Source: Magnaporthiopsis rhizophila (taxonomy: Eukaryota; Ascomycota; Sordariomycetes; Magnaporthales; Magnaporthaceae). Taken from it: a stretch of 64,000 nucleotides of DNA. Below, piece after piece: positions 11,643 to 23,166 of the stretch (position 1 is the stretch's first letter; each line of letters starts with the position of its first letter). Under the pieces are notes generated by a model, which worked only from the letters and a program-made list of their open reading frames with translations, made no database searches and had not been told where the DNA came from. The translations under genes and the position numbers were made by a program. The stretch lies in assembly GCA_003049465.1 (NCBI GenBank), contig PYSS01000025.1, positions 297,132 through 361,131 on the forward strand, given 5' to 3'.

Positions 11643-11717
<75 letters not shown>
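11630..11717. repeat. (CA)n(CT)n microsatellite upstream of pyr4
   Basis: A short CA run (about 11630-11645) passes into about 36 uninterrupted CT units ending at 11717. It starts 68 bp upstream of the pyr4 ATG, so on the coding strand it is a GA tract in the promoter or 5' UTR. Confidence 0.95.
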
Positions 11718-11720
<3 letters not shown>

Positions 11721-14700
11721 CTCGCGCCTGCGTTCTGCCTCTTCTATTGTCTCGCTGGCTCAGATTGTGTCGGGGCGTGACGGCTGTCCGGGTGTGGAGG
11801 TGGGGGTCGAACTTTCAGCGAAGCTAGGCCAAATATAGGTAGGTCGGAACCTAAGAGTTGCGTCACAAGCTCCAAGTTAGTGGCTGCTTCCTTTGGCATT
11901 GACTGGCTGCAAAAGCTGCCGCTTGTGGCTTCAGGGGTCGGGCTGTTTCTCAGCCACTTGTCGCTTCTCTGGGGGACGGTGAAACTCACCTGAAGTGGTT
12001 GACTGGCTAGAAGATTCGAACCAGCTTCTGCAGAAGAGACGGACAGGAAGTAAGCAGCCACCAGGCGTCGCGGTCGCGCGGTCGATGACGCGGTCCTGTG
12101 GAATGCGGCAGAAGGCAGCACGCGAGCAAGACAGTGCGAGGAGCCTGTGCCTGGTTTGGTCTAGAAACCGTGGCCGGCAAAGCGCGCTGCGATCAGACGC
12201 TGGAGGAGGGCGAGGAGGAAGAGGTGCGGGGCGCGGCTTTATAATAACGGGCCCTCCCACAGTGTCGGTTCCGCTAAAGGCCAAAGGGCGGGCAGGGAGG
12301 CAGGCGGGCAAATCAAAAGCGACCCAGTCGGTGCGAAAGTTTTCTGGTTCGTTGGACGCGAGCTCGCTGGGTGGAGGGACAGGCGGTTTGTCGGTACGAT
12401 GGCGGCCGTTTGTGTTTGCGTCTGCTGGTGGATTGCCAGCAAGGAGTTGAGCTCGCTCAGCGGGCTGTCCCAGGGTATTTGTGTGCGTCGTCTGTGTGTC
12501 TCAGCGGTTGCGTCTCAATGTCGCTCGGCGCCAGCAGGCCGGGCCCGGTCGAGTCTTTATCGAAGGGCTGATGCGAGGCGGCGGCGGCAGCTTGATGAGG
12601 ACTGCAGCGTGCAGGCAAGCTGCAGTTGGGGCTTGCTCGGAGGGTGTGTCGGGCACTGTCAAATAGTGGGCAAGGGGCTTGCAGGAGGTGTGGTTACACC
12701 AGACGGCGCCAATTTTGTGTCGCTGACTCCAGTCAATGGGGTGGTGCAGCTATTCCTTCCTTTTTATCTTCTCTGTCTTCACTTTTTTTTTTTCTTCTCG
12801 ACAGCCCCGACTATTAAATGAGTTTGTATTTGCCTCTTTCGCACCTTCGCCGTGTGGGCTTCCGCCTTCCGGTCGCCCTTGCCCACCAGTATCAGTGGCG
12901 ATGCAATAGCTGCCGGGATTTGGGGTTTTCGGGGTCATGCGATTATGCAAGCGGGGTGCGGTTTCCGTTCGGCCACGTCCGTTGGGGCTGGCCAAAAAGA
13001 GTTGCAACGACCAGATGAAAGCGGCGGGGCCTTGGGGTTGGGGCGTGGGGACCAGGAGCACGACGGCAGGCACTCCCCTTTCAGCGACAGCAATCTTCGT
13101 CCCTCACAGCTGGAGCTGCCCGGCCTGCGTTGTTCTTGCTTGGCCAAGCAGGGGTCTCGGCTAGCACGATGCAACCCTCGATTGCTTTTCTTTCTGAAGC
13201 ACTGGGGCGTTGGTATTTATGGAGGAGGGTGGCAGCCGGCGACGCCGGTGATCAAAGATTGAAACAATGCGTCGCCAAGGCCTCCATCTTAGCTGGCTTG
13301 TGTATCGTGAGGTTTGAGATGATATCACTTTTTTCTTACATTTTTTTGCTTTTCAGCGCCCCGCTTCGTTTCCCTTGTCCAACCTCCTTTTTTCTCCTCA
13401 CGACCGTAGCTTGGATCCGGCCCTGTGTCAACCACTAGACCAGACCCCATCAAGCTGGCGCGCCAGCATGGTCAGCCAGCCGTAGGTAACCACCCCCGAA
13501 ACCGGCGGCGCTGCTGTGATACGTCGAACAAAAGCCAGCACAGCTATGCCACCGCGACACCCCTCACCGGACTGAGGGGCGGGAGCATAGGTGGATCAAC
13601 GATGCGATTTCGTCCGGTGTGGGACCCGATGTGGGCGGCAGGCTGCCCGAGTGGCACAAATTGGATCAAGGGCACCCAGGCAGGGTCGTCCGCACGACGC
13701 CACCACCTAAGCGAGTGCAGAGTCACGGACCGCGATATGCCCCGGGGGCCTCGGACGAAGACTCCGAAGCTTCCGTCGCAAAGGCCGACCGACGGCTTGG
13801 GGACACATCCTGACAAACTATAAACCAACCCAGCCCGCCCAGACGCACAGGGAAGAACCATGTGCATTACACAGAGTGGCGGCAGATGACAGCTAGTTGC
13901 GGTCAGGTGCTAGTAACTATAGACACAACTAGGCACCGAGCCACCCAGTGTCGACTCGCTCAGAGCAGGTAGAAGCGATGTATATACTCCAGCAGCAGAT
14001 GCGCAAGCTCAAGCAAGGAGTCGACTACCCGGGCGTCATGCGATGGTCCGTGTTGCATTTCTCTTCTTGTGGCATCCTGCCTCGGCAAGGTCGGGTCTCC
14101 TAAGGTGACCCGCCCAGCTCGATCTGCTGCGAGGACCCGGCCAGATCCCCCTCGACCTGAGCTTGGGCCCTGGCTCGTGCACCACCAAAAGCGGTCAGGG
14201 GTACAGGGCAGCCCGTGGTCCACTAGCCCCACGGCCGAGCACTTCCATCACTGCCTTTCCTTCTGTCATCTTCTGGGTGTGCTTGGCGTGTGTAGTGTGT
14301 TGTGGTAGCAGCAGAAAGACCAAGTTTAGCGGGCGAGCCGAGATAGAGACCGCTAAAGGCCCGTTGAGGCAACTAGGCGGGCAGCTGAGAGCAGGCATCC
14401 GGGGCCTTGATAATATTTCTGCGTAACTCCACTGCCAGGCGCCATAAAAAAAATACATGGATAGAAAAAAGGCCCACCTCGATGTCACTGTGAACGGGAA
14501 CCAACAAACAACGCATCGAGTGCCACGGGTTATATGACACGACGTCGGTGTGCTCAGCCGTGGAGCCGGTGCATGTCGAGCAGAGCACAGGCGGTCGGCG
14601 ACTAGGCCGCATGACCCAAAGTCTGCATGGCACATCAAACCCCGACAGCAACTGCTTGAAGCCGTTCCTTATCAGTAGAGTAGGCGGAACCAGCCGCCGC

Positions 14701-17700
14701 CTCCTTGCAGTCTGGCTGTACATAGTGGCCGTAGCCCGTGCGGCTGGTAGTGCCACGAGAAGAGAAGACTAGAGAAGACTAGAGAAGGCGAAGAAGGAGG
14801 AAAAGAAAAAGAAAAAGAAGAAAAAAACAAGGTCTGTCCATCACAAGGTACGGCACGCACGCCCTTGCCCCACCGCAATGACCTGAGGGCTTTTCACGGC
14901 ACTTGTTGGTGCCGGGGGCTGCCGCTGACATGACCAGGGTTCCATCTGCCAAATTCGCGACGTGCCAGCTCAACTTGATTTGGACAAAATAAAAGAGGAA
15001 AACGCAACCTACAAGGCGCCCTGAGTTCCCGAGGTGATAAAAAAAAGCAAAAGCGGGGAAGATGGAGAAGGAGAAACAAATCAATGCAAAAAAGCCAGTT
15101 AAGCTCGAAAAAGCAAAACCGATGGCCAAGCGATTCCTGCAACCGCCGCCGAAAACATAACTCGCGCGGACGTCGGCGGCAGACAGAGCTCGACTGCCGC
15201 GACAAAAACGGCAATCGTCCGAATCACAGATCTCAGCCGAAACATGGGGCGGACGATCTTGGCTTTTTTGCGATCAAAGCTTATGCCGCGTCTGGGCTGG
15301 GAGATCCGAGCAGCGTCTGTCAGCAAAACAAGCCTCGCGCCTGCTCATTTTCCGCCTGGACGGTCATGCCGGTTTGACCACACCTGCCAAAGCAGGCATA
15401 ATTTTTCTGCCAAAGCCGGTGTATCCTCGACGCAGCGGCCCCTCGTCCCCTCTCAAAAGAGGAGGGGCGAGAAGAAGGATCAGATAACGGATATGTGAGG
15501 AGCTTGGGCCCCTCTCTGGCTCTGTCATTTCCATCCCTGTGCTTGACTCCTTCGGCCAGAATTCGATGTCGCGACTGCCAACCTACCAACGGTCGCGACG
15601 GTGCGTCCTCCCCTGGGTATCCCAAGGTAAGCTTCAAGCTAAATTTCAGCCCTGAAGGCAGGGGCGAGATCTTTCTAGGCTACCGAGTGAAACGCACCGT
15701 TTCTACATAACCCCGTAAACTAACATACTCGTCCAGGGGCTGAAATGCACGCTGAAAAGCAAAGGCGGGACTAGGGATGCTGGCGCGACGACTAAAAATG
15801 GCCATCAAGGTATGCCCAGCCCGTGATATTTCCACGCTCTTTCTCCACGGCATAATATCGCCAAAACCTTCTCTCGGACTTCTTTTTGGGGGTGTGTTAA
15901 GATCCCACTTTTTGCGCCTGCAAGGCCAACACCATCCCAAAAGCTGCCACAAAGCCACCACCATCTCTCATTTGCCCCCATCAAACCCCCACGCTGCAAG
16001 CCGCAGCTTCCCGTACCCTACACGGCAACCTACACATTGAAACTCCAAGACCCCCTCCATGCATACCCCCGCGTCTCTGTGCAGTATGTAATCCCTCGGG
16101 GGTCCGTGGGTGAGTAGGGCTGTAGGCCAATCGGCGCCCTTTCCTGCCGCCCGGCCGGTCAAGGCACATCACATTCTCACACACCGATGCTTGCACTCTA
16201 CACACCCATAATGCCCATCACACCCACACACACACACATAAAAATATCTCAGAGACACGGCGGGAGCAGCCCTGTCAGTTATCGACGCCACATACTACCC
16301 ATCACAATTACAATGCCGCCCGTTCCGAGCAACCAACTCACACACCGCTCGGATCCCACCCCAGCCGCTTCCCCAGGACGGAGGACATTGCTCCCCGCCC
16401 CGAATGCAAGCCAACCCGCCACTCATCACGGGCCGTTGCTGCAACCTCTCGGCCGTAGAATGATAGATGATATTTATTGGGAGGACGTGAATATCGAAAT
16501 TTGCTTTTTATCGTATGACTTTTTGCTATCGCCTTGAATGGGGTTGCGGCTGGACGCAAGGGAGAAGGACGTATTCAAGAAAGAAAAAAGCAAGGACTCA
16601 AGTCGAGCCCGACGAAGGGATAAAGATGGGCAGAGGAGCAGGAAAAGAGGTGATGAGAGAAAGAGAGAAGAAGAAAAAATAGCGAGAAAAAGAAACTCTA
16701 TGCCCATGTTGTCGCCGGCAGAGTTCTCTCCCGGGCAGGTATTAGCTCCGTGCGCAGGAGCCCTGCCGCTTCAGGTCAAAGGCAAATGCCGAATCGGGTC
16801 TGCCCCGCATGCTTAACTCCCTTAGGCTTGATCGGAGAGTGGGTGTGGCAGACGAAGGAGGGGAAAGGTGACCTCTGGGCAGCAGACTCGTCCATGTGAA
16901 CGAACGTCAGCTCGACGTGCGTTCCGGTTCAAGAAAAGAAGAAAGAAACAGCCAACGTCGCAGTAGAAAGCAAAAGGGCGACGAAAGCGACGCTGCTGGA
17001 AAGTGTGGGCGGCGCACAGGATAAAGTGGACAATGGGACTCCGGTGTCCAGCCCCGTGGACGCCGGGAACCCGTTTTGGGATCTACGCAGCCGCGGAGTG
17101 ACGCCGCAAGCGTCGCCGTCCCATGAACGCCGGGCTTGTTGGAAGTCGCCGAAGGCCAGGCGGACAGTAGTCCTAGACTCACCAGCTGTAACTCACCTAA
17201 CCGGCCAGACCCAAGCTCCGGTTTGAACAATGGTCAGCAGCCACTAACGTAAAAACGTAAAAAAAAAGGGGCATTGAATGGCAATCCCAAGATGTTAGCT
17301 CCACCCACCGACACAGCGTCGTCGTTCCTTGGAACCCCGTACTTAGCCCAACCAGTTAGCAGATTTCGGCGATCCTTAGATCCGGTACCCAACACGGACC
17401 TTGCAGCCTTTGAGAAGACCCTGCATCCACTAGGGGCTCGGACTTTTTACTCTCGGGATCTAGCTGCTTCCCGACCCGTGATTTCTGGGTGGAACTTACC
17501 TAGGCCGCTGGCGTTTAGGCAGCCATTGATGCCGATACCGGGCGGACTTCTCCAGATGCGTCCGGCCATCTTGGGTGCAAGGCTGTCAGGTGGCTCTGCC
17601 AGTTTCTTGGCGGGTTGGAGAAGAGGGGAAGCAGGTGGAGGTGGTGGAGGACGATGGAGGGGTCGAAGATATAAGCTTAAAATTTTGATCCAACCTTAAC

Positions 17701-18445
17701 CTTCGCACCCCATTGGAGCACTCTTGGCACGGTCAACATGTCCCTCTGGCTACCTGGGCATAGACTTATCGAATCCTTTCACGATACGAATTTTTGCGGC
17801 CATCAGATTTGGCTTCCCTGAGAAAATAAGGGAGAAAAAACATGACAGAACAGACGTTGAGTCCGGGGCTTCCAGAGGAGGGTTCCAAAGATTAGTTTGG
17901 GAGTTATGCAACAGACCATGCGACTAGGTATGCTGGAAACAGCAAGAGGAGTGACGGTGGGCACGACTGTCTCCTGACCCAAGCTCCCCTAGGCAGCTCC
18001 ATATGGGCCCGGCCAAAGATGAGATGGATGGGACTGGAGGACAGAATTGTCTTATGGATGACGTGGGAGTGACATCCCATTCACCTCTGCGAGCACACAA
18101 AAGCCGTGCTGGACGTAGATTGAATGGCAGCCTTTTGTGACGTTGGGAGAATCACCCAGCGAGTACATTCAACGGACTTTCAAAAGCACCCTTCCTTCTG
18201 GGCGGCTGCCTGTGCGAGAAGCCCATATACAAGAATCACCACTTCCTCCCTACGAACAAGTCACTTCCAGAGTAAAACAAATGGTCAGCGCCAAGCCCTC
18301 GTCCAGGAGAGCTTCAAGCTAGCTGTATGTAAGCGGCCAATGGTATTCACAGCCTGGGCCACTACCACTGAGAATTTCTATTCGTCAGCCTACAAACGAG
18401 CAGACATACCCGAGATTCGGCCGAGGCCGATCCTTCACCGTTACC
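11718..18445. other. Large gene-poor stretch
   Basis: I find no gene I can support in 6.7 kb. ORFs up to about 150 codons occur on both strands, but they overlap one another, are rich in Ser/Arg/Pro, lack splice-linked continuations and show no domains. Low-complexity sequence includes a three-fold 10-bp repeat (agagaagact) at 14757-14787 leading into a purine-rich run to 14830, another purine tract at 16570-16690, and pyrimidine-rich DNA near 12770-12800 and 13330-13400. Part may be the pyr4 promoter and 5' UTRs; the rest is unexplained. Confidence 0.5.
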
Positions 18446-18727
18446 ATGCGTGTCTCGGTCCTCGTCGCCGCCTTCTTCAGTTCCCCCGCGGTCCTTGCCG
18501 CCGCCGTCCCCCTGCCTGGAGTATCCGGCCTCGGGGCTAGGCAGGGCGACCCCGCCCTCGACCTGCCATGTGACGTGCCGGGCCAATATCGCTGCTTCCG
18601 GCACCAGACTTTTGAAGATATCCGCGTCTGTGGCAGCAACGGTCAGTGGGTTGTGAGCGCAAAGTGTGGCGCCCCTGGATGCTGCGGGGAGAGCGTGGAT
18701 GGCGCCAAGGCCTGGTGTCGTTGCTGA
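18446..18727 (+). CDS. Small secreted 8-cysteine protein
   Basis: The single exon encodes 93 aa, with ATG in a good context (ttaccATGc). Residues 1-20 are a clear signal peptide (MRVSVLVAAFFSSPAVLAAA). The mature part has eight cysteines spaced C-x7-C-x11-C-x11-C-x4-CC-x10-C-x-C and ends with CRC at the stop. GSNGQW and GCCGE are recognisable elements; a C..G.YRC..VC...G.W...C...CC...C.C layout recurs among small secreted proteins of ascomycetes, whose functions are mostly unknown. An extracellular, disulfide-stabilised protein is a firm inference; an effector role is only possible. It stands alone at the edge of a gene-poor region. Confidence 0.75.
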   Translation: MRVSVLVAAFFSSPAVLAAAVPLPGVSGLGARQGDPALDLPCDVPGQYRCFRHQTFEDIRVCGSNGQWVVSAKCGAPGCCGESVDGAKAWCRC

Positions 18728-19546
18728 TGGTCGACACCTGCGACGGAATGCCTGAGCTGGGTGGGGTGCTTCTTCTTGGAACTGGGTAAGGCGGATGCGG
18801 AGTAGTGGGCTAGAGGAGGCCTCGCATGGGCAAGTAGAGACGGCAATAGGGGGAACGGGGTCCTTGGTAGTTGGGGTGGTCATATCATTGCTGTGATCTG
18901 AATAGGATCTTAAGCCTCTCTACACATCACCATTCAGGCTGCTGTGAAAGGGCACCAAATACAGTATTCCCTGAACTCCCACACTGGAGTGCTCAGTGAA
19001 TGGTAACCAAAACCCTTGGAGCGTATCGTCCGTCCGGGGTGATTGATTATGATCAATTCGAGGATTCTCCTCGGCGATTCCTAATTCATCAGTTCAGGCG
19101 GCCCGGCGCCATAACTGATATCGATATTGATAAAATGCGGGCACGAAAGCTTCGCTCGAGACCGAAACACCAAATAGCAAGCTCCTCCAAAATCAACCGA
19201 AACGCCCATTGAAAGACCTACCCGAACCCTCGTCTCCCTTGCGTTCTCGGTCGCGACTCGGGTGCACAGTGATGGGCAGAGAGTTCTGTCTAGCTGGGTA
19301 AGAAGGTGGAGGAAAATTGCTCGTCACGCACGGTTATCTAGGTAAGTCAGGCGCCTGCATCGCCTAGATCTATTAGTGAGAGGGAATCCTGGAGTTTGTA
19401 GCGGATCATGCCTTTTAGGTCCGCGGGCCTCTCTATGCATCGGCATCTATATTGCTCCTCTACCCCTGGGGCACAGCGACAGAATTATTACATAGGTACT
19501 TGGAGCTCTAGACGGCAAAGAAGTACAACGAAGGATTGGACCCTGA
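18728..19546. other. Intergenic between convergent genes
   Basis: No gene seen. It is the shared 3' flank of the secreted-protein gene (plus) and the BTB gene (minus). Confidence 0.55.
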
Positions 19547-21317
19547 TCAGTCCTTGGGCGCCCAGTCCCAGCTCTTGGCCGTAAAACAGTCCCGCGCTAT
19601 TCGGTCGGTGGCCATGGCGCCCTCGTACCGCAGACGGTCATCGTTGGCAGTGGACCTGCTAAAGCGGAACTGCCGCTTATCTTGTTTCCCGTCGTCTCCA
19701 GATCGCATCCACGACACTCGCGCACGATCATTCTTCCATTCACGCCTGGATATGCATATTACATTGGAGGAGATCAAGGATTTTATATACTCCAAGATGG
19801 GTAAAATCTTGGTTCTCATTCCGCACTATAAGAAAGGGGTGCATGAGTCTTCCGTTCGGATCGTGGTAGTAAAAGCAATAGCTATGACGGTAGGAGTAGC
19901 AGAGAGCACTCACGTTGGTGTGGTGGCGGTCTATTTGATAACTTGGCGCTTGTGAAAGAAGCGAAATGATGTGGTTGATGTCGGTCGTGCCAAAATCTGG
20001 CACAGTTTCAAACGACGTCGACGAGAAGTCGACCAGGAACAAGAGCTTCTTGCTGCAGAAGAACTTGAGCATCTGCCCCAGCTGGTACGAATCGCATGCA
20101 GGGCTCGAATCGTAGCCCAGCTGGCACACCTGCGCCCGGGATGAGTACAGGGAGATGAAGTGACGCTGGACCGAGGCGATGGCCTCCAGGATGCATTCTC
20201 GACGATACCGTAGCTCAGCTTCGGTACAGGGAAGTGTGTATGTGTAGATCCAGCGTCAACTTCACATATCAAGACGGGATGGAGAGAAGGCAACGGGGCA
20301 AGCCACAGAAAGTAGAAAAGAGATGACGACCTGCTTACCCTCAAGGTCGTCTTGCAGATCCCACCAGGATGCCAGGCCACTCACAGCCTCGTCCTGGTCC
20401 GCGAGCTGCGTCCACCGCGTCGACCCATGAATGATCAGGTCGCGCGTAGAGGCATGCAGCTTTAGCGGCTGGTCCAGCAGCCACGCCGCGAGTATCCTCT
20501 GGCGCAAAGCCTCCTCGTTCTCCACCCTCGGCCCGCCAGGACCACTACCGCCCATGTCCCCGCCACCGCTGCCGCTATCCTCGGCGCCATGCTGCCACGG
20601 CCCACTGCCGCTACTGCTCCCGGCAGGTTTGAGCTTCGTGGCGGGCCACTTGAACCGCAGCTCGGTGGACAGGCTGCGCGAGACGTGCTGCGCGCAGCCG
20701 AACCGGTCGGCCAGGACGGCGAGGGCCGCGACGTGGCGCATGGTCAGTACGGCCGGGTGGCGGACTTCGGGCGGCGCACCGTGCAGGATGCGCAGCAGGT
20801 CCGCAAAAGCGTGGTGGCGGAGCGCGGACCGGGTCGCCTCGTCGTCGTCGGTGATGTCCACGACCGGCAGCTGGCCGACGTCCTCGACCTCGTGCGGGTC
20901 CACGCCGCGCAGATCCAAGGCCTCCAGGGCGGCGGCGACGTCGCGGGCCTCGCCGAAGCGCGAGTCGGCACCTAGCAGGGCGCGGAAGTACTCGGACTGC
21001 CGCGTCAGCACGGCCAGCTCGACGCGATACAGGTGCGTCTCGCACTGGGACTGGAGGCGGGAGAGCGGCTGCGGCGGTGGGGGCTGCGGCTGCGGCTGCG
21101 GCTGCGACCTCGCCGGACTGGCTCTGGCTGACGGCCGTTGCTGGCCGGGCCGGGGACGGGCTTCCTTCTTTGCGGCCCTGAGGGTGTCGGGAGACGAGAT
21201 GAAGGTGACACGGAGGCAGATGTCGCCCCGGGCAGCGATGGCAGTGACAGCTGGAGCGGGGCCGTCACCGCCGTCTACAGGCGGCGCGCCGGCTGGAATT
21301 GGGGTTGAACTCGCCAT
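19547..21317 (-). CDS. BTB/POZ domain protein
   Basis: Three exons, 21317-20339, 20218-19914 and 19825-19547, join in frame to give 520 aa. The BTB/POZ core is split by a Gln/Pro-rich insert. GDICLRVTFISS starts the first strand, and HLYRVELAVLTRQSEYFRALL and FADLLRILHGAPPEVRHP follow. The helical part has MRHVAALAVLADRFGC. After the BTB fold come EEALRQRILAAWLLDQP and WWDLQDDLEG, then exon 2 with ILEAIASVQRHFISLYS, YDSSPACDSYQLGQML and SYQIDRHHTN. This C-terminal half is conserved in a fungal-specific BTB subfamily. Such proteins often mediate dimerisation or act as cullin-3 adaptors, but no partner is evident. The ATG at 21317 starts MASSTPIPAG; the upstream part of the frame lacks homology. 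Confidence 0.85.
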
Positions 21318-22028
21318 TGATACGCGCTGATTAGCACGAGCTTGGGATTCGGGAATTGATCCGGCCCAAAGTTCTCCCGCCCGAGGTCCTCCAGATCTCT
21401 TGAGGTTGAGGTTCGGTGCAGAGAGACCGTCCAAGGGTGGTGGTATCAATGACGCCAGGCATGACTGGTCCCCCAGCACTAGGTGGTTGAATGGCGCTGA
21501 TGCGTGGTGCGTGACGCTGAGCCCCACCCCAGCTGCCCGATCTGCAGTGCGCAGGCCGTTTTTCTGCAATCCCTCCGCAGCAATGCAACTTGGTTCATTT
21601 TGTTTAATTCTTGCGAAGCTGAAGGAGGTGCAGGGTCTGCCGTGGAATTAGAAGTTTGTTGGCCAACGTTCAATCTGTGTCACCATGAAGTAGCCCTTGG
21701 GAGCTTGTCCGTGAAATCAAAGCGCCCCACAGGCCCGTGAAAAAAAGCCAAAAATTCCGCCACACCCAGATGTCATGTCGACAATCAGCTCCAGTTTTCC
21801 TCGATGCATTGTTGCTGGGCGCTGGACGAGTCCCTTCCGTAAGCTCTGCTGTATATGGCGTCTTGCTACCGACCACGAACTGTCCGCAGCTTTTTGTCAA
21901 GGGAAACGGACATATGGATATCACAACACGTTGATGGAGTACTGCGTATGCTGCTTCCCCCGGCACGTTTGGCGTTGACCACCGCTCTCGCAGATTAGCC
22001 GCACCAGGACTGGCTTCTCCGCCTTCTT
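21318..22028. other. Intergenic
   Basis: No gene seen. It holds the BTB gene's 5' flank and the 3' flank of the kinase-like gene. Confidence 0.55.
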
Positions 22029-23166
22029 CTAACCCAACAGTTCACCTAGCTCCTCGAATCGCGTCGCCGGGTCCAGCAGCAAGCCGTCAAGTATCATCAG
22101 GTTGTACCTCCCTGAGTCACTGTCGAGTTTGACAGGGATTGCCGGGGTAGGAAATCCCGCGATACGTGGCGTGAAGCCACGAGTCCGTAGAAGCCCCAGG
22201 ACCCTGGCCGCCTTGATGGCCTTGAGAGTATCCTTGTCCAGCCCACCGACCTCGGAGATGAACGTCTCCCAGAACAGGCTCGTCAAGTGATCGTAGTCCT
22301 CGTACCTGATCCAGCCATCCTTGAGGTGCAGCTTGCTCATCAGGTCTTGGACGAACTTGAGGTTTGTGCCGAACGGTTCAACCTGGGCTTCATCCCAGCC
22401 AGCGGCGCCTGCGAAATGGCACGAAGACTCGTGCACCATGATTTTGCAAGCGCTAAGATCTTTGTGCGCGAGGACCATGGGAAGGGCGAAGATTCTCGGC
22501 AGGAACGCGAGCGTGGCGCGGATGATTGGGTGGAACCGGTCGGGCAGGGATGCAAGCAGCTCCTGGAGCTCCCTCTCGCACGTCGTGGCCAGGCCGTCAC
22601 GAGAGGCTTGTTCGATCTCCTGCGGCGTCTTCCACACGAGGGCGAAGAATCTGGGGACAGTCAGGTTAGAGTAGCCCTATGGCAGCGGTCGATGAGCAAA
22701 CGAAAAAGTACCTAGCGAAATCCCGCACCAGGACCTCGCGACAGGCCATATTCTTGGATGAGTTTTCCGGGGGACCATGCGCGAGAATGAACTCGATATG
22801 GGTTATCCCAGGGAGACGAGGCATGACGTAGACGAGTAGAGGCTCCTGGCCAGCCGCCGTCGAGTCCTCGCCGAGCTGTTGCTTGAACGACACGTCCGGC
22901 GCGAGGTCGCCAAAGACGCGATGGGCGAGGCTGGTGGTCTCCAGGTTGAGCGGGATAGACTTGGGGCGGAATTGGACGACATGGTCGAGAGCCTGCCCGG
23001 CGTAGACGGTGTACGATCGATTGCCCTGGATGGGGACCGGAACGACCTGGTCGCCGCCGATAAGCTGCTTGGCCAAGACGTCGCACGCTTCGCGGCGAAC
23101 CGGCGTCTGTGAGAAGAAGGCTGCGATCTCGCCTTCGAGGTTGTAGACATGCCTTACCGAAGTCAT
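22029..23166 (-). CDS. APH-fold kinase-like protein, probable pseudokinase
   Basis: Two exons (23166-22712, 22650-22029; 61-bp intron) give 358 aa. The layout is that of the fungal aminoglycoside-phosphotransferase-like family: an N-lobe with SYTVYAGQALDHVVQFRP and PLLVYVMPRLPGITH, then the catalytic-loop region VLAHKDLSACKIMVH and the second motif GAAGWDEAQVEPFG, then LTSLFWETFI. In typical members these motifs read HGDLxxxNI and DWxxAxxxPFG. Here the loop Asn is Lys and the metal-binding Asp of the DW motif is Gly. Loss of both suggests no phosphotransfer, so a binding or regulatory role is likelier. The fold assignment is good; the substrate is unknown. Confidence 0.8.

Noticed and set aside
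20431..21330. 299-codon plus-strand ORF opposite the BTB gene
   Set aside because: It is the antisense shadow of a spliced, conserved coding sequence.
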